Positions 1 through 6,107 of a stretch of DNA of 8,699 bases are shown piece by piece. A program made the translations under genes and the position numbers. Position 1 is the stretch's first letter; every line of letters begins with the position of its first letter. The DNA is from Candidatus Bipolaricaulis sp. (lineage in GTDB: Bacteria > Bipolaricaulota > Bipolaricaulia > Bipolaricaulales > Bipolaricaulaceae). The notes below the pieces were generated by a model, which was not told where the DNA came from, did no database searches, and saw only the letters and a program-made list of their open reading frames with translations. Location of the stretch: contig JAGUVP010000093.1 of the NCBI GenBank assembly GCA_020062805.1, forward strand, positions 1 through 8,699, written 5' to 3'.

Positions 1-581
1 CCAGCCTCCTCACCTTCCCTGAGGTGCGTGACCGGGCAATCCTCGTGGACTCGATCTCGAAACGCCTCTCCGCCTGCGGGGCCCGGATCGGGGCTCTCAT
101 CTCGCACAACAAGGACGTGATGACGGCAGCGGCCAAGTGCGCCACAATCCGCCTCTCCGCCCCCACGTTTGAGCAGCTCGGTCTCGCCGCGTTCATGGCC
201 GATCCCGACCACCGCGCCGTGGTCGAGGAGATGATCGGCGAGTACCAAGCGCGCCGCGATCTGTTCTGCAAGGAGCTGCTCGACATCCCTGGGGTCACGT
301 TCCGCGTGCCGGAAGGAGCGTTCTACGTGATGATGGGCCTTCCCGTGGAGGATTCCGAGGCGTTCGTCCGCTGGATGCTCACCGACTACCCAGGCCCGGA
401 GACGGTGATGCTCGCCCCCGGAGCCGGGTTCTACGTGACCCCTGGCTTAGGGAAAGACGAAGCCCGCGCGGCGTACGTGCTCCAGACCGCGCACCTGCGC
501 CGGGCGTGCGCGGTCCTCGCGGACGGGCTCTCCATATTCAACCGCGCGCTGGCTGGGGAGGCCGTCGGCGAGAGGGGATGA
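1..581 (+). CDS. Aspartate-type aminotransferase (class I/II, PLP-dependent), 5'-truncated by the window edge
   Basis: This is the C-terminal part (about 192 residues, reading from base 3) of a fold-type I aminotransferase, a cytosolic enzyme that moves amino groups between an amino acid and a 2-oxo acid using pyridoxal phosphate. The visible part opens just before the cofactor site. SISK carries the Schiff-base lysine (codon at 60-62), and the following CGARIG holds the arginine expected to bind the PLP phosphate. Further on are a GAFYVM segment, the PGAGFYVTPGLG stretch, and ARAAYVL, whose arginine sits where the substrate alpha-carboxylate is normally bound. The SxSKRxSACGARIG and GFYxTPGLG wording matches the aspartate aminotransferase-like subfamily as I remember it; substrate is not determined by this fragment. 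It ends in TGA at 579-581, overlapping the next start by 4 bp (ATGA), so it is probably co-translated with tlyA. The GTG at 24 is internal, because the open frame and family homology continue off the left edge. Confidence 0.9.
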   Translation, partial: SLLTFPEVRDRAILVDSISKRLSACGARIGALISHNKDVMTAAAKCATIRLSAPTFEQLGLAAFMADPDHRAVVEEMIGEYQARRDLFCKELLDIPGVTFRVPEGAFYVMMGLPVEDSEAFVRWMLTDYPGPETVMLAPGAGFYVTPGLGKDEARAAYVLQTAHLRRACAVLADGLSIFNRALAGEAVGERG

Positions 582-1333
582 CGGGAGAGAAAGAGAGGCT
601 GGACGTCCTCCTCTTCGAACGTGGATATGCCCCGTCGCGGGCTCGGGCCCAAGCTTTGATCCGCGCCGGCCGGGTACACGTGGCGGGGACCCTCGTTGAT
701 AAGCCCGGTACGCAGGTTTCGACCGATGTCGTGATTGAGGTATCTGCTCCTCCTCGCCATGTATCCCGCGGCGGGGCCAAGCTCGAAGCTGCGCTCGCCG
801 CGTTCGGGGTGGATCCTCAGGGGAAGGTGTGCCTGGACATCGGCGCCTCCACCGGTGGGTTCACGGACTGTCTTCTCCAGGCCGGGGCACGGCGGGTGCA
901 CGCCGTGGACGTCGGACGGGGGCAACTCGACTGGAAGCTCCGGAACGACCCCCGGGTGACGGTGAGGGAGGGGCTGAACGCCCGGTATCTTCGACCCGAG
1001 GACATTGGGGAGCGAGTCGACCTGGCGACGGTGGACGTGTCGTTCATCTCGCTTCGGCTCGTCCTCCCCCCGCTGGGGGCGATCGTGAAGTCAGGGGGCG
1101 ACGTGATCGCCCTCGTCAAGCCCCAGTTCGAGGCAGGACGCCAGGCTGTGCGGCGAGGTGTGGTGCGGGATCCCGCCGTGCATCAGACGGTTGTGGAAGG
1201 GATCGCCGCCTTCATCCGCGAGAGACTAGGCTGGACGGTGAGAGGAACCGTTCCCTCACCCCTCCTCGGTCCGGCCGGCAACCGCGAGTTCTTCCTTCAT
1301 CTCAAGATACCGCCTGCCCTGGACATACCGTAG
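578..1333 (+). CDS. tlyA: TlyA-family 2'-O-ribose rRNA methyltransferase (hemolysin A family)
   Basis: This 251-residue protein is a full-length member of the TlyA family, which methylates ribose 2'-OH groups of rRNA using S-adenosylmethionine (C1409 of 16S, and C1920 of 23S in some members). An S4 RNA-binding domain occupies about residues 5-62 (RLDVLLFERG, SRARAQALIRAGRV). An FtsJ-like Rossmann domain follows from about 65. It has the SAM-binding motif LDIGASTGGFTD (86-97) and a K-D-K-E catalytic set at K68 (RGGAKL), D153 (VDVSFISL), K181 (LVKPQFE) and E237 (REFFLHL). I chose the ATG at 578 over an in-frame start at 506 because the S4 domain begins a few residues after it, and because it forms a 4-bp ATGA overlap with the aminotransferase stop, implying translational coupling. 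In many bacteria tlyA sits with NAD kinase or recN; those are not visible here. The name hemolysin is historical; the methyltransferase role is far better supported by the motifs. Confidence 0.95.
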   Translation: MTGEKERLDVLLFERGYAPSRARAQALIRAGRVHVAGTLVDKPGTQVSTDVVIEVSAPPRHVSRGGAKLEAALAAFGVDPQGKVCLDIGASTGGFTDCLLQAGARRVHAVDVGRGQLDWKLRNDPRVTVREGLNARYLRPEDIGERVDLATVDVSFISLRLVLPPLGAIVKSGGDVIALVKPQFEAGRQAVRRGVVRDPAVHQTVVEGIAAFIRERLGWTVRGTVPSPLLGPAGNREFFLHLKIPPALDIP

Positions 1334-1339
1334 GCGAGG

Positions 1340-1609
1340 TCAACTGCCGCCCTTCGCCCGCTTCTTCTCGGCCTTGGCCTGGGCCTTGGCCCGCTTCTTC
1401 TCGGCCTTCTGCGCGTCCTTGATCTCCGACTGCGGGACAGGAGGGCCTTCGGCGGGAGGTGAACTCCCCGGCGCACTCTTCTGCGCAGCCTGGCGCCGCG
1501 CGCGGGCCCGCTCGATCAGCCACTGCGCGCCGAACCGGCCCACGTACCCGACGAACCCGGTCGCCAGGACGATCAAAACCCACTTGAGCACGTTCCACCA
1601 AGTCTCCAT
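1340..1609 (-). CDS. Small single-pass membrane protein with Lys/Ala-rich repeat tail
   Basis: I do not recognise this 89-residue protein as a named family. One hydrophobic segment spans about residues 5-30 (WWNVLKWVLIVLATGFVGYV). It is followed at once by an Arg-rich stretch (ERARARRQ), so the positive-inside rule puts the tail in the cytoplasm and the short N-terminus outside. A Pro/Ser-rich linker (about 47-61) leads to a charged helix with two copies of KAEKKRAK (68-75 and 79-86), an 11-residue period encoded by a 33-bp direct repeat. The tail could bind nucleic acid or acidic partners, but that is inference. The ATG at 1609 is preceded by a purine-rich AGGGGAAGAG stretch usable as a ribosome-binding site. 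It converges on tlyA with only 6 bp between stop codons. The clear membrane-segment/linker/helix organisation argues for a real gene, though GC-rich DNA can yield spurious frames of this size. Confidence 0.7.
   Translation of the reverse strand: METWWNVLKWVLIVLATGFVGYVGRFGAQWLIERARARRQAAQKSAPGSSPPAEGPPVPQSEIKDAQKAEKKRAKAQAKAEKKRAKGGS
1356..1408. repeat. 33-bp-period direct repeat inside the small membrane protein gene
   Basis: The 20-bp string GCCCGCTTCTTCTCGGCCTT occurs at 1356-1375 and again, identical, at 1389-1408. The 33-bp period is exactly 11 codons of the minus-strand gene and produces the doubled KAEKKRAK segment. The lack of synonymous differences within the 20 bp points to a recent duplication or to gene conversion. 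Confidence 0.85.
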
Positions 1610-1822
1610 CGCTCTTCCCCTCGCTACCCAGTTCTGCCCAATGAGAACCCGCCCCGCGGGTCGGTTCCGATCGAGACGACGGCGCGCACTTCTCTCACCC
1701 TGCTCTCTGCGATCACCGCTGACCTGTGGCGGGTGCGCCGGTTCTTACCCCGACCCGAGGTGTGGCGGTGGCCGAACCGCCAGGCAACCGGCCGTGCCCC
1801 TTTCGCTCGCTCCCACGTGTGG
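1610..1822. other. Non-coding stretch between treT and the small membrane protein gene
   Basis: These 213 bp separate the treT stop from the start of the small minus-strand gene. I see no credible gene; frames that cross it run into neighbouring genes and resemble nothing. It holds two compact hairpins. One is ACCCGC/GCGGGT with a 3-base loop at 1647-1661, about 40 bp upstream of the small gene's start. The other is TGGCGGT/ACCGCCA at 1763-1782. No tRNA cloverleaf and no convincing -35/-10 pair was found on either strand. It presumably contains the treT 3' end and the promoter of the small gene. Confidence 0.5.
1763..1782 (-). terminator. Possible hairpin terminator downstream of treT (no T-run)
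   Basis: A perfect 7-bp stem (TGGCGGT / ACCGCCA) with a 6-base loop lies about 40 bp past the treT stop codon, in the right place to end the baeRF-treT transcript. There is no run of T after it in the minus-strand direction, so an intrinsic terminator is doubtful. It could equally be an RNA 3'-end stabiliser or a chance GC-rich inverted repeat. Confidence 0.3.
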
Positions 1823-3046
1823 TTAGCTCCCCAGCTCCCGCAAGCGAAAGTCGGGCTCGAACGCGTTGAACAGGTCCAGGTACCGCTCGAGGAGCGCCGT
1901 CATCAGGAACTGCTCCCGCACCGTCTCCCTGGCCCTGGATCCCATCTCCCGCCGCAGATCGTCGTCGCGCAGGAGCTTCACCATCCGTTGGGCTGCCTCC
2001 TCCACGGAGGCGACGAGGAACCCGTTCACCCCGTCTATGATCTGATGCCTTATCCCACCCACGTTCCCACCGACCACAGGCGTTCCCTTCCACATCGCCT
2101 CGGCCACGGTGAGGCCGAACCCCTCCCGCGTCGACTTCTGGAGGACCACCGCCGCCCGGCGCTGGAGCGCGTTGACGAGGGCCCCGTCCTGGCGGCTGAG
2201 GATGATGATCCGTCTTTCCCGTTGGTCGAGGAGCGACCGGTACACCTCCTCCCCCTCGGGATCATCGGTGGCCACGTTCCCCAGGAGGACCAACGTCGCC
2301 GGGATCTCCTTCCGCGCCAGCTTGAACGCCTCGATCACTCCCTGAGGGTCCTTCCAGGGGTCGAACCGGGAGATCTGGACCACCAGCGGAAGATCGGTGG
2401 GGATCCCGTAGTGGGCGAGCCGTTCGTCGACCTCGGCTGGAGAGAGGTCCCGGTTCTGACTGGCGAAGGCATCGATCGCCGGAGGGAACACGACCTGAGG
2501 GGTGCGCAGCTCCTGCCGGTACTCGGGCATGGACACGATCACCGCGTCGTACCGCTCGATGAACGGGACAAGGTAGGCCCATAGCCCAGGGTGCGGGTCC
2601 GTGAGGTCGATGTGACACCGCCAGACCCAGGGCCCGCGCTTGCGGTAGTGCTCCACGAGGGGGAGGGGCTGGGGATCGTGAATGATGACCACGTCGTGGT
2701 CAAGATGGTTGCGAACGGCGTTCTCGTACACCGTGTCCTCGTAGATCTGCTTCTTGCGCGGACTCAGGTTGACGTCCCCTCCCTGGAGCGCGTTGTGGAA
2801 CTTCTTCGTCACGCTGAAGAAATCGGGGGAACCCTGGATCACTCTCCATCCGGTCTTGATCCCGACGTCGTTCATGAGGAGGGCGAGGGGGGAGAGGAGG
2901 ACAGCGACCCCTCCTCCGTAGTAGGTGGAGTTGACGTGCGTCACGTGCAACCCTCGAAGAGGGCGGGCCTTGTCCCGGATCCGGTCCACCACCGGATCCC
3001 CCACCAGCGGGCGGTAGTCGTCAAGGGATAGAAGTCTGCCGTGCAC
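1823..3046 (-). CDS. treT: Trehalose synthase TreT (trehalose glycosyltransferring synthase, GT4)
   Basis: This 407-residue cytosolic enzyme is a retaining GT4 glycosyltransferase of the TreT type, which joins an NDP-glucose and free glucose into trehalose in one step. The sequence follows the archaeal TreT proteins I know (about 412 residues) nearly end to end. Landmarks are LDDYRPLVGD (9-17), HVNSTYYGGGVA (37-48), HDPQP (123-127), WRCHIDL (142-148), FPPAID (187-192), RFDPWK (227-232) and the GT4 E-x7-E nucleotide-sugar motif EGFGLTVAEA (E308, E316). The frame stays open upstream to 3232, but that extension lies inside the neighbouring gene and resembles nothing in the family. GTG at 3046 gives the expected N-terminus just before the LDDYR segment. 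It starts 8 bp after the baeRF stop with only a weak GGGGG ribosome-binding stretch, so it is probably translated as the second gene of that operon. Trehalose would serve as compatible solute, thermoprotectant or carbon store. No trehalase or ABC sugar transporter is in view. Confidence 0.93.
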   Translation of the reverse strand: MHGRLLSLDDYRPLVGDPVVDRIRDKARPLRGLHVTHVNSTYYGGGVAVLLSPLALLMNDVGIKTGWRVIQGSPDFFSVTKKFHNALQGGDVNLSPRKKQIYEDTVYENAVRNHLDHDVVIIHDPQPLPLVEHYRKRGPWVWRCHIDLTDPHPGLWAYLVPFIERYDAVIVSMPEYRQELRTPQVVFPPAIDAFASQNRDLSPAEVDERLAHYGIPTDLPLVVQISRFDPWKDPQGVIEAFKLARKEIPATLVLLGNVATDDPEGEEVYRSLLDQRERRIIILSRQDGALVNALQRRAAVVLQKSTREGFGLTVAEAMWKGTPVVGGNVGGIRHQIIDGVNGFLVASVEEAAQRMVKLLRDDDLRREMGSRARETVREQFLMTALLERYLDLFNAFEPDFRLRELGS

Positions 3047-3054
3047 AGCGCCCC

Positions 3055-4203
3055 CTAGTAGCGGAACACCGCGGCCAGACAGTCCCCTCCGGGGACCCTG
3101 TCGGGCGACACGGCGTACACCGTACCCTTCCGAAGCAGGGTCTCCACCGCAATGAGGTCGAGAAGGTCCTGATCTCCCGGCTGGGCCGATTCGTGGATCT
3201 CGACCCCGCCCGTGGAGGTGATCCTCCCCCAACGTTGCACTCCCACGGCTACAAACAGGTCTTCCACGCGGCCCTCCCGGACGGCGCGGAGGACTTCGGG
3301 GAGTTGGGAAGAAGCCAGCCCCGTGCCAAGGCGCTCGGCGAACCTGTCCGCAGCCTTCTCCTGAGCCCGACGGAAGTGAGGCTCAACCAGCGCCCACGCT
3401 TGAGCGTGAAGCTGTTCCGAGCTCAGCCGATCGGGGCTCCCCGTGACCCCTTCGTCCACCAAGTGCGCGTAGGAGCTCGCCTCGCGGTACAACGGAAGGA
3501 GGTAGTCCACTCCTGCCAGCACAAGGGGAACGGGTTCCGATGTGAGGTACGCCTTCAGGCCGTCGTCGAGCCGGCGGAAGAACCGCAGGATGTCGTCCTT
3601 GCGCCCGGCATCGGCCCCACCATGGCCATGGTACGCCACCGCTTGCTTCCCCGGCCCGCTGGCCGCCGCGGTGCGGAACTGGAGGTGCTTCTGAACGAGA
3701 TCCGCACGCATGATGTCGGCGAGGGCCGTGGGCACTTCCTCTACGGGGATCTCAGTCACGCTGTGCCGCGTCCCCAACAGCAGGCGGACCTGATTCTGGC
3801 TCAGGGCCAGCACCTCGAACCGGCCATCGCCGGTGAACAGAGGGAGGAGCGGTTTCACATGGAATCGCCCGGCTACCACCACCAGCTCCTCGAACCGCAA
3901 AGGCAGACGCCACTTGCGCAGCTCGCTTGGGGCCACGAAGATAGCTAGCCCATCGCTCTGATACGACCAGAAGAGGCTATCCCCGACGAGGTTCCACGCC
4001 GGCGTGAGAAGCTCCTGGGCCTCGGGGGCCCTCATCCCGAGCGCCACGAGCCGTTCCTCCGCTTGGCGAAGGAGGTTCTTGAGACGGATCCCTCCCTCGC
4101 GAGCAGCCGGCCCTGCGCGGCCCGTGGGCAAGAAGAGCGACACGCAGTGGGGGGATGCTCCTTCCACAAGGTCCCTCAGGTCTTCTCGCGACAACTGGTC
4201 CAT
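3055..4203 (-). CDS. Bacterial eRF1-like protein (baeRF family, type 3/7-like)
   Basis: This 382-residue soluble protein resembles the bacterial archaeo-eukaryotic release factor (baeRF) group, relatives of eRF1/Pelota thought to act in ribosome rescue or termination-like peptidyl-tRNA hydrolysis; no member's reaction is assumed here. Features I use are an N-terminal region with PHCVSLFLPTGR (18-29) and a helical R/L/E-rich stretch, LAIFVAPSELR (86-96), the FEVLALSQNQVRLLLG segment (129-144), a loop HGHGGADAGRKDD (192-204) before a helix RFFRRLDDGL, PLVLAGVDYLLPLYRE (226-241), and a C-terminal EDLFVAVG (314-321) typical of the third, ribosomal-protein-like domain. The release-factor GGQ tripeptide is absent; GGA in the 192-200 loop is the nearest match. 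The ATG at 4203 has no clear Shine-Dalgarno, so leaderless or weak initiation is possible. Its TAG stop lies 8 bp before treT. The exact baeRF subfamily is uncertain, and some databases would list it as hypothetical. Confidence 0.72.
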   Translation of the reverse strand: MDQLSREDLRDLVEGASPHCVSLFLPTGRAGPAAREGGIRLKNLLRQAEERLVALGMRAPEAQELLTPAWNLVGDSLFWSYQSDGLAIFVAPSELRKWRLPLRFEELVVVAGRFHVKPLLPLFTGDGRFEVLALSQNQVRLLLGTRHSVTEIPVEEVPTALADIMRADLVQKHLQFRTAAASGPGKQAVAYHGHGGADAGRKDDILRFFRRLDDGLKAYLTSEPVPLVLAGVDYLLPLYREASSYAHLVDEGVTGSPDRLSSEQLHAQAWALVEPHFRRAQEKAADRFAERLGTGLASSQLPEVLRAVREGRVEDLFVAVGVQRWGRITSTGGVEIHESAQPGDQDLLDLIAVETLLRKGTVYAVSPDRVPGGDCLAAVFRY

Positions 4204-4317
4204 GGACTCATGGTATCGCAGGGGCAGATGCGTTCCAGCCGGCCGCGCAGATAGCCCAGTTGCAGAGTAGCCCCGAGTCTCTGCCCTGGATAGTATGCTC
4301 CGGACTTCAGAGGACGG

Positions 4318-4327
4318 GTCTGGCCAG
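4318..4327. repeat. GTCTGGCCAG motif, copy 1 (upstream of the HIT gene)
   Basis: The 10-mer GTCTGGCCAG ends 24 bp before the HIT start codon and is identical to a copy at 4845-4854 before the next gene. Here its 9 right-hand bases plus the next A form a perfect palindrome, TCTGGCCAGA. It may be a regulator-binding site or a shared leader element; two copies only, so chance is possible. Confidence 0.35.
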
Positions 4328-4338
4328 AGCCGTCGTCA

Positions 4339-4348
4339 GGGGAGGTGG
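4339..4348 (+). promoter_or_regulatory. Ribosome-binding site that fixes the HIT gene's GTG start
   Basis: GGGGAGGTGG contains a core GGAGG (4341-4345) placed 6 bp before GTG at 4352. It decides in favour of this GTG over the in-frame ATG at 4295, whose upstream bases show no Shine-Dalgarno and whose extra 19 residues are unlike HIT proteins. Confidence 0.75.
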
Positions 4349-4351
4349 TCC

Positions 4352-4798
4352 GTGAACGACTGCGTGTTCTGTCGGATCGTGGCGGGGGAGTGCCCGGTGA
4401 GCGCGTTCTACGAAGACGACCGCGTGCTGGGATTGCTCACGATCGGACCCGTGAACCCGGGCCACGCGATGGTCATCCCCAAGCGCCACGTGGCCTCGCT
4501 CGCTGACCTTGATGAGGCGACGGGCCGCCACCTGTGGACGATTGCCCAGCGCACCGCCGCTGCCCTCCGCCGTTCGGGGGTGAAATGCGAGGGGGTGAAC
4601 CTGTTCCTCGCTGACGGCGAGGCCGCGTTCCAGGAGGTGTTTCACGTCCACCTGCACGTCTTCCCACGGTACCGGGGCGATCCGTTCAAGCTGATCGCGG
4701 ACTGGAACGCGAAACCGCCACGGGAGGAGCTCGATCGCATCGCCGCGCAGATTCGGACTGCCTATGAGCAGCTGAGGGCGGACGAGCCGCTGGCCTGA
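4352..4798 (+). CDS. HIT-family (histidine triad) nucleotide-binding hydrolase
   Basis: This 148-residue cytosolic protein has the signature of the histidine triad superfamily, whose members hydrolyse or transfer nucleoside phosphoramidates, AMP-lysine or dinucleoside polyphosphates. The catalytic triad stretch FHVHLHVFPR covers 97-106 (H98, H100, H102). An N-terminal CVFC pair (C4, C7), together with His residues such as H46, suggests the structural zinc site seen in many HIT proteins. The HAMVIPKRH segment (38-46) and the NLFLADGEAAFQEVFH run (83-98) complete the nucleotide pocket. The C-terminal tail after the triad (FKLIADW, PPREELDRIAAQI) makes it longer than HinT (about 110-120 residues) and is usual in the Ap4A-hydrolase-like branch. 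The GTG start is chosen from the Shine-Dalgarno and the position of CVFC. Located upstream of an adenylate-forming enzyme, it could help clear AMP-conjugates, but an 82-bp gap with its own possible promoter separates it from the next gene, so this is speculation. Confidence 0.93.
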   Translation: MNDCVFCRIVAGECPVSAFYEDDRVLGLLTIGPVNPGHAMVIPKRHVASLADLDEATGRHLWTIAQRTAAALRRSGVKCEGVNLFLADGEAAFQEVFHVHLHVFPRYRGDPFKLIADWNAKPPREELDRIAAQIRTAYEQLRADEPLA

Positions 4799-4814
4799 GC
4801 CTGGGGGGTGAGAT

Positions 4815-4848
4815 CTACTTGCCTCGCGGATCGTGTAGGCAGTAGTCT
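4815..4848 (+). promoter_or_regulatory. Inverted repeat overlapping a weak promoter before the acyltransferase gene
   Basis: CTACTTGCCT (4815-4824) and AGGCAGTAG (4837-4845) pair over 9 bp with one bulged T and a 12-base loop. The same bases contain TTGCCT (4819-4824) and TAGTCT (4843-4848), spaced 18 bp, a poor but correctly spaced -35/-10 pair. One arm covering each element is the layout of an operator that blocks RNA polymerase. No T-run follows, so it is not an intrinsic terminator for the HIT gene. The promoter reading is tentative. Confidence 0.35.
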
Positions 4849-4854
4849 GGCCAG
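4845..4854. repeat. GTCTGGCCAG motif, copy 2 (upstream of the acyltransferase gene)
   Basis: Identical 10-mer to the one at 4318-4327. Its TCTGGCCAG part begins 35 bp before the ATG at 4881, against 33 bp before the GTG for copy 1, so it occupies nearly the same leader position in both genes. It overlaps the end of the inverted repeat at 4815-4845. Confidence 0.35.
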
Positions 4855-4880
4855 CCAAGGGTCATTCCGAGGAGCATCCG

Positions 4881-6107
4881 ATGATCAAGGACTACCGAGG
4901 GCTGGACGTCATACGCGGGATTGGCATCTTCGCCGTTCTCCTCATGCACACGGCGTTCTACCACTTCGACGGGGTGTGGGAGATCGACTTCGAGAACCCA
5001 CCGCTCGCGATCACCGTCATCGGGTTCCTGCTCATGTTCGCCGGGCTGTTCGCCATGATCAGCGGGTTCGCCCACACGGTACGCATTTCGCAGCGGCTCG
5101 CGCACGAAGAGCGCAGGCGTAGGGTCCTGCTGTCGCGGGTTGTGGCTGGCCTGTTCGTGCTCGCCGTGGCCTACGCCTACTTCGTGTTCACCGGCCCCGG
5201 CCTCGTCGACTTCGAGAGCCGATCGTTCGACAATAGCGTGCTCGTCGAGCTCATCAGGACAGGCCGCTTCCCGGGGTTCAGCGCGGAGCGGCTGCTGTAC
5301 GTGGACAGCCTGGTCATGATCGGATCGAACGCGATCTTCGTCGGGCTGTTCCTGTCGCTCGTCTGGAGGCTCCGCAAGGGCGTTCCGCCCGCGATCGCCC
5401 TCGGCGCGGCCGTGGGGGTGTTAATCCTCTCGTTCCTCCGCATCCCGCTCTACGAAACCTATCTGAACGCGGTGGACGGGAGGAACCGCCTCGTCGCCCT
5501 CGGGCTGAACTGGCTCGTGAACAAGAACAACCCTCTCCTTCCCTACCTCGCGTTTGGCCTGTTCGGGGTCTGGGCCGGACTGCGGTTCATGCGTGACGGA
5601 GCACGAGCGGTGCGAAGGGTGGTGCCGGTGGGAACGCTGTTCCTTATTGCTGGCCTCGCCCTGTACGTCCTCCTCCCCGATACGATGCTGCAACGGGCGA
5701 TCGACCTCCAGTGGTACGCGATCATAGTGTTCCAGGTGGGGCTGTTCCTTCTTCTGCTGGCTCTCACCGTGCGGGTGTTCGACCTACGAACGGACACAGA
5801 CCGGCATCCGAGCATCATCACCCGGTTCTTCCTCCGACTGGGCACGGTCAGCTTGTCCGTGTACTTCGTGGAGAGCGTGGTCGCAGCGGGCGTCTTCCGG
5901 CTCGTGCGGGCGATGTGGCCGGGGTTCTACCTCGGCATGTACCCCGCCCTCCTGGCGGGCCTGTTGTTCGCGGTGGGGTGGGGACTCCTCCTCGTCCTAT
6001 GGGAGCGCACGGGCTACCGGTACGGCCTCGAACGCTTCTACTGCTGGATCATGGAACCCGTCGGTGGATCGGCGAAGCGAACGAAGCTCCGGGCACCCCA
6101 CCGATGA
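4881..6107 (+). CDS. Polytopic membrane acyltransferase-like protein (HGSNAT/DUF1624/acyltransferase-3 type)
   Basis: This 408-residue integral membrane protein has about ten hydrophobic segments (roughly 10-24, 42-62, 84-104, 141-163, 168-187, 216-235, 248-265, 279-299, 313-340 and 351-375). Its N-terminus reads RGLDVIRGIGIFAVLLMHTAFYHF. The R..DVIRG...H pattern is shared by HGSNAT-like (DUF1624), DUF418 and acyltransferase-3 proteins, which move acyl groups across or at the membrane onto sugars and envelope polymers; H23 is the natural candidate catalytic or acyl-accepting histidine. The C-terminus is cytoplasmic by charge (SAKRTKLRAPHR). GAGGAG at 4869-4874 lies 6 bp before the ATG, supporting the start. 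Its last four bases (ATGA) are shared with the adenylate-forming enzyme, so the two are translationally coupled and probably act together. Which of the three families it belongs to, and the acyl donor and acceptor, cannot be settled by eye; a non-enzymatic membrane role is possible. Confidence 0.7.
   Translation: MIKDYRGLDVIRGIGIFAVLLMHTAFYHFDGVWEIDFENPPLAITVIGFLLMFAGLFAMISGFAHTVRISQRLAHEERRRRVLLSRVVAGLFVLAVAYAYFVFTGPGLVDFESRSFDNSVLVELIRTGRFPGFSAERLLYVDSLVMIGSNAIFVGLFLSLVWRLRKGVPPAIALGAAVGVLILSFLRIPLYETYLNAVDGRNRLVALGLNWLVNKNNPLLPYLAFGLFGVWAGLRFMRDGARAVRRVVPVGTLFLIAGLALYVLLPDTMLQRAIDLQWYAIIVFQVGLFLLLLALTVRVFDLRTDTDRHPSIITRFFLRLGTVSLSVYFVESVVAAGVFRLVRAMWPGFYLGMYPALLAGLLFAVGWGLLLVLWERTGYRYGLERFYCWIMEPVGGSAKRTKLRAPHR

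Larger units (their letters stand above)
4204..4351. promoter_or_regulatory. Divergent intergenic region driving baeRF-treT (-) and the HIT gene (+)
   Basis: These 148 bp separate oppositely transcribed genes and must hold the promoter of the minus-strand operon, plus probably one for the plus-strand run. A partly symmetric GGATAGTATGC at 4289-4299 offers TAGTAT as a plus-strand -10 (4291-4296) and TACTAT as a minus-strand one. Neither has a good -35 at 16-18 bp; a TTGCAG at 4260 is 25 bp away. A 10-bp palindrome TCTGGCCAGA lies at 4319-4328 and could be an operator. Assignments are weak because no element matches consensus well. Confidence 0.4.

Noticed and set aside
506..577. 24-codon extension of TlyA
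   Set aside because: Overlaps the end of the aminotransferase; the S4 domain starts right after the ATG at 578.
1655..1680. GGTTCCGATC resembling a tRNA T-arm
   Set aside because: No matching acceptor, anticodon or D-arm pairing could be built on either strand.
1733..2584. 283-codon plus-strand open frame
   Set aside because: Antisense of treT, whose family match is unambiguous; composition is shadow-like.
3047..3232. 62-codon N-terminal extension of the treT frame (start at 3232)
   Set aside because: It lies wholly within the baeRF coding region, is Gly/Arg/Pro-rich like frame-shadow translation, and TreT proteins begin near the LDDYR segment, so GTG at 3046 is the better start.
4295..4351. 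19-codon extension of the HIT protein from ATG at 4295
   Set aside because: No ribosome-binding site, unlike-family residues, and a good Shine-Dalgarno precedes GTG at 4352.
5711..6103. 131-codon open extension upstream of the adenylate-forming enzyme
   Set aside because: It overlaps the acyltransferase gene in another frame, resembles no ANL enzyme, and the ATGA junction at 6104 gives the normal family length.
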